Positions 17,924-29,137 are shown, counted from the stretch's first letter. The stretch: 37,372 nucleotides of DNA from Zygnema cylindricum (GCA_037447655.1 JBBHKE010000349.1:320284-357655); one strand, 5' to 3'. The notes: generated by a model not told the origin, from the sequence alone. Program-made: numbers and translations.

Positions 17924-18651
17924 GGGTAAGGTTCCATTAGGCGAAAAGTGAGGTTTGCTACTGGACGCCGTACGTATTCGTACATCACCGTACATATCCG
18001 TACCATTAATTTTTTTTTGTAAGACGAAACATCGCTACTGGAAAGCTGTCGGGAAGCTCCAATGATGTAGGAGTGATTCCTGACCGTTGGATGTTTCACT
18101 ATTGTAGATCTGCGAAGCAATCGGGCACATCATCTCGTGGGCCCCAACTCTCCTCGCGAGGAGAGTTGGGGCCCACGAGATGATTGCCATTGGTACACGT
18201 CAAAAAATAAATACATATCTACTTTGATCGAGGGATCACAGGCGTGCACGTCGTACAGGCCATGTGCCGCCTGCCACGCTGAATGCATGTCAGGTTGAAA
18301 ATATCCTCGCACGCTCCGTCTGACATTCAAGGTTTTGCCGCGACCTTCAAAGTTTGACACTTCTTTTTGCCATTCCGTTTCGAAATTTCGATTTCTATTT
18401 TCAAAATCAAAATCTGGCCGAAAACTTTATGTACAAATCATTAACTACCTCCGGTCGTACAGATATTTCGTACAGATATCCCGTTTGTAGATTTTTTTAA
18501 GATTTTTAGAATCTGGACTGTAACTTATGTGGCGCCAATCATAATTGAGGAATGCTTGTTACTGGCCCGACATAATGGAGCGGACTTCCAGTAAACGCTG
18601 TCAGTAGACTTGTCCGTACTTTTACTGGGACCGCCTAATGGAACCTTACCC
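17924..18651. mobile_element. Harbinger-like MITE, copy A
   Basis: A 728-bp element with perfect 20-bp terminal inverted repeats starting gggtaaggttccattagg, flanked by the 3-bp direct repeat TAA (17921-17923 and 18652-18654). GG-starting ends and a 3-bp TWA target site are typical of PIF/Harbinger elements. There is no transposase. It is alignable over its length with the element at 19440 and carries a 56-bp palindrome at its centre-left. Confidence 0.8.
18129..18184. repeat. Perfect 56-bp palindrome inside MITE A
   Basis: Two 28-base arms with no spacer are exact reverse complements, centred on tcctcgcgagga. The sister element at 19440 keeps only the core ctcctcgcgaggag with diverged arms. 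The structure could extrude as a cruciform or form a long hairpin in RNA. Confidence 0.95.
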
Positions 18652-18654
18652 TAA

Positions 18655-19436
18655 TTTCGTATGTGAATGTGTAAATGTGTAATTGAGTAATTGACTCATT
18701 TCCCTTTTATTATTACCTTTTGACTTTAGCGGGATACAAAAACTTTAGACGAAATTCTAAATAGTGAGGAGTAAAGCGTAGCACGGTCACTGTCCAAGTG
18801 TCCATAACCAGTTTGTGTGCACAGGAGAAAAGGGCAACCGTGGCTGCATTCTGCCCACACTTACTTTCTGGTTCCCATGAGATATCATTAATTATGTGCT
18901 TAAAATCGGGCCGTAAAGTCTAAAGAAATTCTTATGCTTTTAAATGTTTTTTTATCTTTTCACTCCTCTACACATCGCTATTAGGGTTAATAATTTTTTC
19001 GCCGCTTAATTTAAAGTGGAGCATAGAAACCGGCCTTGGAAAGAATGCATTGTCGGAACATTCTTTCGTGTTTTATGCACAATACACTATAAGTTTAGAT
19101 AAACGAACAGGCCAAAAACGGCATCAACGAATTCTCACTTTTACATCGAATATAAACTTAGTACTACCTGGCTGACTTGGCAGCATGATCTGTCATTTGC
19201 TCATAGAATAGAGCTCCACCGTGATTGAATCACGGCACGAGAAAGTCACTTTGACCTAGCGCGAGAAAAGATTCCAAAATTGTACTTATTTGTACCGTCA
19301 ACTCCAAAAGCCAACGTTATTTACAATGAGAACAGACATTTTGACATTTTGGCTTGCCATAGTTTCTCCAGAAGGCTTCCACGAATCGACGGCCTCCTGC
19401 AAATACAGCCAAGTTTTCATTGCAACAGATAGCGCT
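18655..19436. other. Intergenic spacer between the two MITEs
   Basis: No gene is seen. It has a solo match to the family 1 end (acacatcgctattag, about 18971). At 19290-19425 it resembles the repeat at 20640-20865 (tctcc/gaaggcttccacg...cggcctcctgcaa). Confidence 0.5.
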
Positions 19437-19439
19437 TAA

Positions 19440-20196
19440 GGGTGGAATTCCATTAGAAGAAAAGTGTGGTTCGTTACTGGACGTACAAGTTCGTACATAT
19501 TCGTACCATGCCGTACCTTAATATTTTTTTTTGTCAGACGAAAAATCGTTACTGGAAAGCTGTCGGGAAGCTCCAATGATGTAGGCGTAATTCCTGGCCG
19601 TTGGATATTCCACTTTTTCATATCCGCGAAGCAATCGCGCACATCATCCAGTGTCACGATAGTCTCCTCGCGAGGAGAGTTTTACGATACTAGACGTGTA
19701 CCATTGGTACACGTGAAAAAGAAAAAAAATATCTGCTTTGAACAAGCGATCATAGGTCTACACGTCGTATAGGCCATGTGCCTACGTCGTACGGTCCATG
19801 TGCCGCCTGCCACGCTGGATGCAAGTGAGCCGATTTTTTTTTCGCACGCTCCGTCTGACATCCACCGACATTCAAAGTTTGCCGCGACCTTCAAAGTTTG
19901 CCGCGTCTTTTTGCCATTCCGTTTCGAAATTTTGATTTCTGTTTTCAAAATCAAAAATCTGGCCGCAAACTTTACGTACGAATCATAAACTACCTTCGGC
20001 CGTACAGATATTTCGTTCTGACTTTACGTTTGAAGATTTTATTTCAGATTTTCAAATCTGGACTCTAACCTACGTGGCGCTAATCATAATTGAGGAAAGT
20101 TTGTTACTGGCCCGACAAAATGGAATAGTCTTCCAGTAAACGCTGCCAGTAGAATTTTCCGTACATTTACTGGGACGGCCTAATGGAATTCCACCC
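19440..20196. mobile_element. Harbinger-like MITE, copy B
   Basis: A 757-bp element with 17-bp perfect terminal inverted repeats gggtggaattccattag, flanked by TAA (19437-19439) and TTA (20197-20199), consistent with a decayed TWA duplication. Shared blocks with copy A include gaaagctgtcgggaagctcc and the ctcctcgcgaggag core. A second hairpin, cgtgtacc-att-ggtacacg, lies at about 19695. Confidence 0.75.
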
Positions 20197-20574
20197 TTAG
20201 TTACGAAAAAACCGGATCCGCGAGCATTTTTACTCCCAAGCAGAAAATGTGACCAATAGTTTATTTTGGAAACTGGATTCCGCTATTTTTCTAAGCGCAG
20301 CTTTGTATGCCACCGACATAAGTTAACCAGTATTTCCGTACGGATGTTGGTAATGAAGTACATTGCTGTACGAACAAACTTTTTTCCGTACACCACACTA
20401 ATAATGAATACAGTACGGTCATACCATTGACGCTATTTTACTAGAACCGTAATTAATGTCAAAGATAAATTAGATTCAATCACTGTATTTCGGGTATCAA
20501 TGTCAAAATTTTGGGGTGCCGATATAGCGTACATAAGGCTAATAACGATTCGCGGTGTATAGAATATCGTTCAT

Positions 20575-20870
20575 ATCGTACATATCGTACAGCCGTACAT
20601 TCCAAAGTTTCCTGGAATGCAAAAAGAACATAAATTTGGCCAGTTTTCATTGCCAAAAGGTTGGCGTTTTGCCCTCGTTTTTTCTGCAAGGCTTCCAGTT
20701 TAGCAAATCCACAGCGCACGAAATGAACCTGTACGAAATCGGACATGTTTCGTACATTCCAAATGCCAAAGCTCCTTGCAATAAAAAACATACATTTGGC
20801 AGAAGGATTGGAGTTTTGCCATAAGTTTCTCTGCAAGGCTTCCACGGCCTCCTGCAATAACTGCTGAAAG
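20575..20870. repeat. Tandem pair of about 150-bp units
   Basis: Two diverged units each contain tacattccaaa, a ttggcagtttt/ttggcagaagg segment, gcgttttgcc or ggagttttgcc, and ttctgcaaggcttcca. The unit words recur at 19290-19425. This is probably a fragment of an unrecognised repetitive element, not a gene. Confidence 0.55.
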
Positions 20871-20879
20871 CAAAACACA

Positions 20880-21206
20880 CGAAGCTCCCCTTATATCTTG
20901 CCAGCTGTCACTGTATGACTTCTTGCTGGCTCCATGACCTGATTTTGAGAGAATATGATTTTTGTAACACACGTGTACTTTTTTTGTGCGTAAAAGCTTC
21001 AACAATTTCCTTAAGGATTTTCTTGAGATTGTTAACCAGGAGATTCATTCTTTCTGGAATAAATTTTTCAGGTAGTCTTCTTTCTCCCTGTTGTTGGCAG
21101 TTTTTCTGTGCATATAAAAAAAAAAAAATTTACTCAGTAACCTTCTTCGAAGCGTTTGTGCTTTAAAATCTGTTAAACGAAGATATTTTTCAGTAAATCG
21201 GAAGCT
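20880..21206. other. Upstream region of the cupin gene
   Basis: Promoter and 5' UTR would lie here. The A run tataaaaaaaaaaaatttactc at 21112-21134 is the only TATA-like feature, about 80 bp before the ATG, and is weak evidence. Confidence 0.4.
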
Positions 21207-23754
21207 ATGAGGAATACAGCCGTTTCTGCAATTACTAGGAGTTTATTTACAACTAAACTTTTGAAAAATAGCAGTGTTTTAGCTCCATGGCTTGGAAATC
21301 TTCCCTTCACTTCTCCCGCCTCTGATTTCTCCTCCTTTTCCTCTCCCTCTACTCCCTTTTCGGCCAATGATAGAAGATGGAATGAGTTTTCTCAGGTCAG
21401 AGTGAGCATTGAAGTACACATTTTTTGTTTTGAATTATTCTGCATCTTGTTCTTTGTGAATTCATTATTTAAGATTAAGTTTTTGCTTATGTATGTATGT
21501 TTATATATGATTCCGCAACTCCCACACTTTTCTTTGAATATGGAAATATGAGTATTTATGTAAATTTAAGCTTGAACTAGTTAGAAAGCCTCTTTTTGAA
21601 TGTAAATATTTTGTTTACCAATGTGATTATAACTCAACTTTGTTGAAAATGTCTTTTTCTAAAATAAGATTTTGATTACGAATGTGAATTTAGCGTTACT
21701 TTTTTGGAAAATGTTTGTTTTTAATGTAAAATTTTGTGAACTAATGTCAATTATAGCTTCAATCATTTGAAAATGTTTCCTTTAATTTCGTTTTTTTCAA
21801 AATGTATTGATGTAAAAGGTTTTGTTAATGCCAGTAACATGACTGACTGTATTTTTATATTCAGTTCACGGTATATGTTTGTGAGACTAATTGTACTCTG
21901 AATGTCTTTTAAATTTGAGTTCAGGTTTCATCCTTCCATTCATCAGCTATTGTGAGACAAGAAGTACAAAATACATCACAATGGGAAAATGGAGGAAGTC
22001 GATTGGTTCCCGAGAAAGGTGGAGATTCGGTATGGGCCCTCGGAATGCGAGTCACAGTAAAAACAAAGGGAGAGGATACCAATGGAGCTTATTCAACTAT
22101 GGAGTATCATCTCTCTCCAGGAGATGGGACAGATGAACACCAACACGGAAATGAGGACGAAACGTGGTTTTTACTGGACGGGACCATGAAGTGGAAATTT
22201 GAGAATCAGTAAGTTTTTGTCTTTCTTCTTGCATACAATTATGAAATTATCTTTTTGAATCCTTTGCATGTGAGTTAAGTTTTTGTCTAAAAGGTTTGTC
22301 TTTCAGTTTTTTTGTTTCCCTTCTTGGATACCTTAATGAAATTGTTCCTTTGAATCATTTTTCTCTGTTTTTGAGTTTTTTTGTCTCTTTTCCGGGATAC
22401 CTTTATGAAATTGTTCTTTCAAATTGTTTTCCCCCGAGTGTTTTGGAAAGAGTCGTGAAGAGGAAATTTGAGGATCAGCAAGTTTCTTGTATTATTTTTC
22501 TGGATACTATTCATTCACTTTCCTGTTGAGTTTTTTTGAAGGACTGGTTGATTGTAAAATGCAGTTAAAAGGTAAAGATTTGGGTAATCTCAAAACAGAA
22601 ATTTATGTTATACTATTCAGACATTTGGAATTTTGTTTTTAGGGACATTGTTGTTTTGGAATTATCTTTTGGCACTTATTTGCAACTTTTGGTAATTAGT
22701 CTGGAGCATACTGTTTTCTTGGAGCATAACTTGTAATTGAAAAAAAAGTAGCAATTATTGTACCATGGGATTCTATGTGAACTTCAGTTTTGAGTAAAAG
22801 AAGTTTTTTTTTTTTTTTTGTACTAGACTATTACTTGATCAATATAGTAGCTGACAGCTTAAATATGAATCAAAGTTTGGTCAGCTACATCGTTATTTGA
22901 TTTTGTGAATCATTAGAGTCTTCTTTATTCAAAGTATCTACACTAAATTATGATGTGCATAGTGAAATATTAGCAATAACACTGTGTTAGAGTTCACTAC
23001 ACTGAATTTTGTGTCACTGAGTGGCCCGTTATGCGCCACTGACTAAATAGTGCTATTTTGCACTAATTTATGATCTCTGGTCAGAAAAACACTTTTTTGA
23101 ATTAGAACTGTAATAGCGATGGGCAGTGTAGAAAATAGCATTTGTGTAATTCTGAGGACTTCTTAAACTTTTTTTGAACGGGCATTATTTGTCAACTTAC
23201 TTTGACTTTTTGTTGTAATGTTGTCGCATTGAATATGAGACAAAAAAGGAGATCTTCTTCATATGGTTAAACTTACTTTGTTGGTCCCAATTGTATGGTT
23301 TTGCAGGGAATATGAGGCAAAAAAAGGAGATTTTGTTCATATGCCCCGAGGTAAACGACATTCTTTCCATAATCTGTCTGAAAAAGAGGCGCATATGCTT
23401 GTCCACTGTATTCCCGCCGGTTTAGAGAAGTATTTCCTTGAAATAGGGAAGCCTGTAGATCCAAATCCAACGGCTAAAAAACCTTCGACTACACAAGAAG
23501 TAGCGAAGATGGCCAGTGAAGTCGCTAAAAAGTACGGATTGTCGTACTTTCAAGCAGTAGAAAGTCTTCAAGGTTCTCAAAATGGCTCCCAAAATCCTGA
23601 TTCAAGTGAGAGTCAACAACCGAATCAAAAGGGTACGGATGAGAAGAAAGGGACAGTTGAGCAAAAAGACAAAGAGGTAACAGACAAACCTGCATCCGGA
23701 CCTTCTCCTGGAGAAATTATGCAGAAAAGCAAAACTGAGAAAGGATATCAATAA
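21207..23754 (+). CDS. Cupin-domain protein with likely organellar presequence, three exons
   Basis: Exons 21207-21395, 21925-22208 and 23307-23754 (189+284+448 = 921 nt) join in phase to give 306 residues. The two cupin motifs are complete: motif 1 as DEHQHGNEDETWFLLDG (His, His, Glu metal ligands) at the end of exon 2, and motif 2 as GDFVHMPRGKRHSFHN in exon 3, matching G-X5-P-X-G-X2-H-X3-N. The following PAGLEKYFLEIG is like the end of single-domain cupin_2 proteins related to quercetinase-like enzymes. The ligands suggest a metal-binding enzyme, but the substrate is unknown. The N-terminus (MRNTAVSAITRSLFTTKLLK) is basic, Ser/Thr-rich and acid-free, so a mitochondrial or chloroplast presequence is likely. 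The last 80 residues are Gln/Lys/Ser-rich and probably disordered. Splice sites are GTCAGA...TTCAG and GTAAGT...TTGCAG. Intron 2 separates the two motifs. Confidence 0.9.
22211..22510 (+). repeat. Degenerate repeats with a decayed exon 2 end
   Basis: About three diverged units in cupin intron 2 share agtttttgtct, ctggatacc and tatgaaattgttc..ttgaatc. The third is preceded by gtgaagaggaaatttgaggatcag (22453-22478), which resembles the end of exon 2 (atgaagtggaaatttgagaatcag). This points to tandem duplication across the exon 2 donor. Confidence 0.6.
22976..23130. mobile_element. Small inverted-repeat element (family 1, copy D)
   Basis: The right end taatagcgatgggcagtgta (23111-23130) matches copy E exactly. 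The interior gagtggcccgttatgcgccac is an inverted relative of the copy C interior. The left end near 22976 (taacactg..ttagagttcac) appears deleted. It lies in cupin intron 2. Confidence 0.5.
23231..23266 (+). repeat. Decayed copy of the start of cupin exon 3
   Basis: gaatatgagacaaaaaagg, then a block ending cttcatatgg, matches the first 36 bases of exon 3 (from 23308) with few changes, 77 bp upstream. It lacks the ttgcag acceptor. Confidence 0.75.
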
Positions 23755-24254
23755 ATATATGCTATTGTGAGTCAAATAATTGAAATAAGTCACTCTATAT
23801 GTAGAGTGTTTTGTTGTATAGAGGTTTTGTCAAGAAATTTTGGTGTGTTTTAATCATCTTTTTGGAGGATTTTAATATGTTGCTCTCCTTTTAGCTCCAG
23901 GAAATAACCTGAGGAAAAGACAAGGGTATGGTCAAAATCAACACCTTTTTTGTACTATTTTGAGACTGTGGAGATACTAATTTTGAGTAAAGCTGTTTTC
24001 GATACTAACAAGTTTTGATCGCATAGAGATATACTTGGGATTATGTTTTTTGTTATTTGTAACTTTTTTATATTTTGTGGTAAATGTGGAATATTGCAAA
24101 AAATTTGACTGTTTGTGCTCTGATTCTTTTACTTCCTGCTTTCAAAAACTCAAAAGTATTTCTGCTTTTAGTAAACAATTTCTGATCAACATCTCGCAGT
24201 ACTATTTATTGAAAGCAAATTGGAAAGTATTTTGCTCCCTTCTGTACTAAATTA
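23755..24254. other. 3' flank of the cupin gene
   Basis: AT-rich sequence that should hold the 3' UTR. I see no further gene. Confidence 0.5.
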
Positions 24255-27200
24255 GTTTTTTTTTTTACCATAAATATAGTATGTCGTTTGATTGAAGAAT
24301 GAAGCATACAAAATAGGTTGACACTTAGATCATCAAATCTGTAACGGGCACGATAAATTAAAAAGCATGATGGTAAACAATCTGAATCCGGGGGTACAAA
24401 AGGGGTGGCATAGCCAAACTGAAAAACTACAAACAGGGCAATAAAAAACCAAAGAAAGCAACGTGAACACAGAAAAATGGCAAGTAAAATAAAAGCACCC
24501 AAACTCAAAATGAGAAGCATAGCAACTCACTAAAACCAAAGCTACAACCCCAATTCCAACTCAATTAAATATTTACGAAAAGCAACCCCGTAAGTCCTCC
24601 AGCCCGGGGGAGCACGTTGAGGGAGTTCCGGAACACGTCGATGATCCATAACCGCAATAGTCGATCGAAAGAGAATAGAAGCCTGCACTCGCTGTAAAGC
24701 CTGTAAAGCCACAGATAACCGCAGATGATAAAAAGAAGTAAGGACCGGAGGAGAAGGGCTCCCAGGTCCTCATCGCTCGAAAGCACGTAGAGCACAAGTA
24801 TGGAGAAACTCGTCCAACGCAAGACCCAAACAACAAAATATCTTGACCGCCATCGGAATAAAGTTATCCATAGGGTCCCGGTGGGCATAATCACGCTCCT
24901 TCGCCTTAGCGGCATCACAAGCCGCCACCCAAACATGTCGAGCCACCTGACCAACGACTGTAGCCGCAATAAGGTTGTAGCCGCAGTAGGGTGCGCCAGA
25001 ACAAAATCACCAAAAATGCGACGGGCAGCATTGAGCAAAACAACATCGATCCAACGCGAGGGAATAGTATGAGAAACCTCCCGACGCACAGAAAAGCCCC
25101 CCTCCTAAGAGATAGTCGCAACAGGGTCGCGAATAGTGTCGTGCGCCTGGATCAATTCTCCCCTATGGGAGCAACAAAGCAAATGGACACCATCGGGCCC
25201 CAAGACACGACCACATGTGCAAACTAGAGAACCAAGTAAAGGGGGATGGGGGAGACCAAGTCGAAACCGGAGGACGGTGGTGAACAGAGCAGGTGAGAAT
25301 CGGAGTGGACAAAATAGGTGTAGCGAATAGCCAACACCCAAAACTAGGTCCACCACAAGAGAGAAGACGTGCACGCGAAGAATCAGAGGGAAGGGCCTCA
25401 AGAAGCCCGGATTTAATGGCGGCAACAACCCGATCGGAAATCGATTCTTGGACGGATTTCCTAACAAGGGTGGAAAGAATCAAAACATCCACTAGGGCAT
25501 GAGGAGAAAGAGAACGTGACGCGTCCAATAGAAACCGATGGAAGGCGAACACACCGTCTGAAACCTAGGGGACCACGGTGGCTAGAACGGGGGTGTCCCC
25601 AGCAAAGAAGCGGGAAACAAGAGTGGAGGCAATACGGCACCAGTTTCCCAAATAGGCAGCGGGAGCAACACGGGCAGTCAATAATAAACCCAGTCCTCCC
25701 GTAGAGACAGGAAGGGATGCATGAATGCGGGTCGAAGGCCCAAGCTTGCGGTCGAAAGCCCCACGACCTAACAGAGTGTGAAAGACATCTTTGAAGCGGT
25801 CATCAAAGGCTGAGAGAGAGGAGACAAACGTCGAGGTGGGAGGGGAAGTATGAGTAAGGTAAGGAGGGCGGTGGGGGAAACACCTAGTTAACATAGCAAA
25901 AGCCACTTGGGGGTCAAGAAGTTGAGAAAGGTCTTCCACGTGGGTCAGATCTGTGTATCATCAAGAAATTGGGTCACAAAAGTATCCGAACCAAGAGGGT
26001 AGCCCAACACACGAATGCCATCGAAGGGAGGAGGAGTTGGAAAACCACGAAGGGGTATAAAGGAAAGTGGAATATCTTGAGGGGACCAAATAACACACTT
26101 CAAAGGTTAGACTAAAAGGTTGAGTTCAGCTAAACGTTCCTTGAAAAAATTATATGCTGACACAACTTGATCCATAAGCCAAATAATGTGCGTGTCATCT
26201 GCAACCGAAGGGAAAAGGCAAGAAAGGAAAGCGGCTGCGGAAGCACGAAGGGCTCGGTAATAGGCAAGGGAAAACAAAGGTATGCCTAGAGGGTCGCCTT
26301 GGCGAGTGCCGGTCGCAAAGGAGAGAGGAATGAGATCACCGTCGCCCGAGAAGGAAAGGTTGATGGCCAAAGATTAAAAAGCCCTCACAAAGGGGAATAA
26401 TTGGACAATCAGAGATGGGGAAGCCATAAGCTCTGAAAAAATGACGTTCCGATCCACCGTATTGAAGGCATAGACAGGTCGACATGAACGACCAACCAAT
26501 CCGGATGTACATCCAACAAAGCCCGAATCTCGTGGACCACACCCTCACAACCTCCTCTCGTGGCCACTCCAAACTGACGAGAAGAGAAATAATCATGAAA
26601 AGCTAATTGGAGCTGGAGACATATCGCACGAGCCACCAATCTGTATATAACCTCTCCCACGGCAATAGGGCGAATCCCTCCATTAGGTTTGGCGACCGCC
26701 AAAAGGCGGAACTTCATAAAAAGTTCACAAATCCGAGGGGGAACATCCCCGCTGCCAATAAGAGAACATACTAGAAAAGACACATCGAACCCACGGGCAC
26801 CCGATTCAGGGGGCAAAACATCGCACACAACTCATACACTGTGCCCGAGAGGTCCCCTGGTGATAGGTGAGGAGAAGAGCTAAGGGCCTTATTGAAAACC
26901 TACCAATCGAAAGTAAAACTCTCGAAAGGCTCAAAGGTCTGGATGGAAGGGGGAAATGGGGAAGGTGCAAGGGGGTGGAGAGCTCAAAAGACCTCAATAG
27001 TGGAAGAAGACCGGGGGGCAGGAGTGAATGGTTCTAGGGCCCGAACCGCTCTTGAAAGCTCACCAACACGGCCTAAATGAATTGCTCGACGATAACAGAC
27101 TGGGACATTTGATAGCTTAGAAAGGCCACGCGGTGTGAAAGAGGCGCTCGACACCCGATCCTCATGCTTGGCGTGGAGGGCCTTCCCGTCACCACGAAGG

Positions 27201-27610
27201 AATCGGCAACAACGCGATGAGTCTCTCTAGCCCCACTACCCCTTCCGCGACTTGGAAGGACTAGGACCCAAAGAGAGAACATAAGAAGAAAGGAATCGGC
27301 GACAACGTGCCATAGTCTCTCTAGCCCAACTGCCCCCTCCGCAACCTGGAAGGACTAGGACCCAAAGAGAGAACATAAGAAGAAAGTGCCATAGAGCAAT
27401 GTCCGTCAGATTTGAAAATATGTTGGACAAGGGGAGGTGGAGGGCATCTTGTACTATTGTCCGCACGGCCATCGGAATACGGGTGTGTAACCGCGGGCGG
27501 GGGGCTCCTAAATCATAAGCCCCCAAAACAACTAAGTCACGGACGAAATTCCAGTCCGCATCTGTGGGGTCGGTAACATGCCGTATCACTTCGCCGCAGT
27601 TAAACCGCAT
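24255..27610 (-). pseudogene. Decayed non-LTR reverse-transcriptase element, copy 1
   Basis: On the minus strand a 3.3-kb relic of a retroelement polyprotein runs through several frames. From the 5' side: an N-terminal region with DPTDADWNFVRDLVVLGAYD and a WVLVLP..G..SWARET motif (27610-27240); reverse transcriptase with KPNGGIRPIAVGEV and FGVATRGGCEG (26720-26540), motif A VHVDL near 26480, motif B QGDPLG (26300) and motif C VADD (26205); then a C-terminal part with a CTCGRVLG..GVHLLCC cysteine cluster (25215-25155) and SRWIDVVLLNAARRIFGDF (25055-24995). No endonuclease or integrase was seen. A T run at 24255-24266 is an A run on this strand and may be the poly(A) tail. Frameshifts (one inside motif A) and stops show that it is dead. 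Confidence 0.75.
27199..27385 (-). repeat. 93-bp in-frame tandem duplication in the RT element
   Basis: Two copies (from about 27199 and 27292) share aggactaggacccaaagaga and gaacataagaagaaa. The period of 93 bp equals 31 codons, so the WVLVLP..ARET segment is doubled without a frame change. Confidence 0.9.
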
Positions 27611-29137
27611 TTTAACCGCATTTTAATCGCATATAAACGGTCTGTAAAAATTAACGCCACACTAATTTGTATTTTGGTATGTTTCGGTGGCGACAGGACC
27701 GTACAAATTGTCGTTGACGCCGTGAAACCCGCGGACAGATTGGATTTTGTACGCGAAGTCGTCAGGCGACGTAAAACCCGCGAACATTTTGAAGTCCGTA
27801 CGCCTATTCGTTAGGCGCCGGAATTTACGCGAACAGGTCTGAGTTTCGTACGTTCGATTGGCGAACTGAAGCGCCAGCCTAAAAGTATGGACCAGCGCGA
27901 ATTCGAACGCGCATCAACGGCCAAAAAGGATGCAGAGGAACGGACGATTCAGATTCAGTCTGCACACTGCGACGCAATTGGTTAATTTCAAATCGTGGAC
28001 CCTTGGAGGTCGCACGCATTCACATGTAGCGTAGGAAGGGTTTTTATCCGTAGGCTGTAGATTTTGTAACGTAAGGCAGACGATTCTGGTCGCCTATTGG
28101 CCAGAATACAAACTAAGCGTAGACAACTACATAGAACGCATGTATTCGTAGTAAGGTAGACTCTCAGCTGTAGACTTTGTGTTGTTCTTTGGTCTAAAAT
28201 AGACCGCAGAAGCAACCCAAACTATCATGCAAGAAGCTAAGCAAAGCTAGGCCAATGAACAATCATTTGAAATGCATCCTCCATATGCGTTCACAGACGC
28301 AACAAACAACATTTAGGGTTTCATGGAATAATTAACATAAATAAACCCTATGACAACATCTAAGGTTTGATGGAATAATCGACATAAACAAACCCTAGGA
28401 CAAATGCATAAACAGCGCATATCAAACATATATAAAATAACATAAATAAATAATAACAAACAAATGCATCACACATAAATAAAAGTATAATCAAAGTATA
28501 ATCAAATAATCATTATATCATTCAAAGTGCATGACCTAATCGACAGCCTTAAAATACTACATCTTTGGTCCCTACTTTTCTAACTAGCATTGATGATTTT
28601 CCTAATGAAGCTCAAATCTATATATACACTTGCGAGCTGTCAACAAATCGATACGTGTCAAATTAACCAACGTAACTTCCACTAAGTAGTATTAAACCAT
28701 GAGAACCTATTACAACAAATAATCCAAACTGTAAGTGTACACCTGAAAGTCAACCAATCATAAGCGTACACTTGTCTGCAAGTAGGACAACACACAAATT
28801 AAACTGCCGAAACCCTAAATGATCATCTAAATAAAAACTGTCATAATCAATACTAAATTATTATTACACATACGACAAAACAATGTTGTTTCAAATATTT
28901 ACACCGACGCGTCCGCAAAATACGCGTCATAAGCGACAACTCGCTTAGTCACTTGCAGATAAATCCACGTAGTGAACCGACATCGCATATGTACGGTCCA
29001 CCTAATAATACGTCATTAAAAATAATGCGATTCTTTGAAAATATCGGCGGACGTCGTCCGCCCTCCACGTGTAACTCGAACCACTGCCGAAATTAATCCG
29101 TACCTTCCAAATATTTTCCGTACTGGATATGCGTCGT
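27611..29137. other. Non-coding stretch upstream of the LTR element
   Basis: No gene is seen. It holds a 47-bp tandem duplication at 28308-28404 (aaccctatgacaac / aaccctaggacaaa) and a hairpin attctgg...ccagaat near 28083-28108. The 5' part of the left LTR may begin here, but its start cannot be fixed because the right LTR is truncated. Confidence 0.45.

Noticed and set aside
24800-25702. Plus-strand ORFs over the RT element
   Set aside because: They are antisense shadows of the decayed minus-strand polyprotein, where RT-family motifs are clear.
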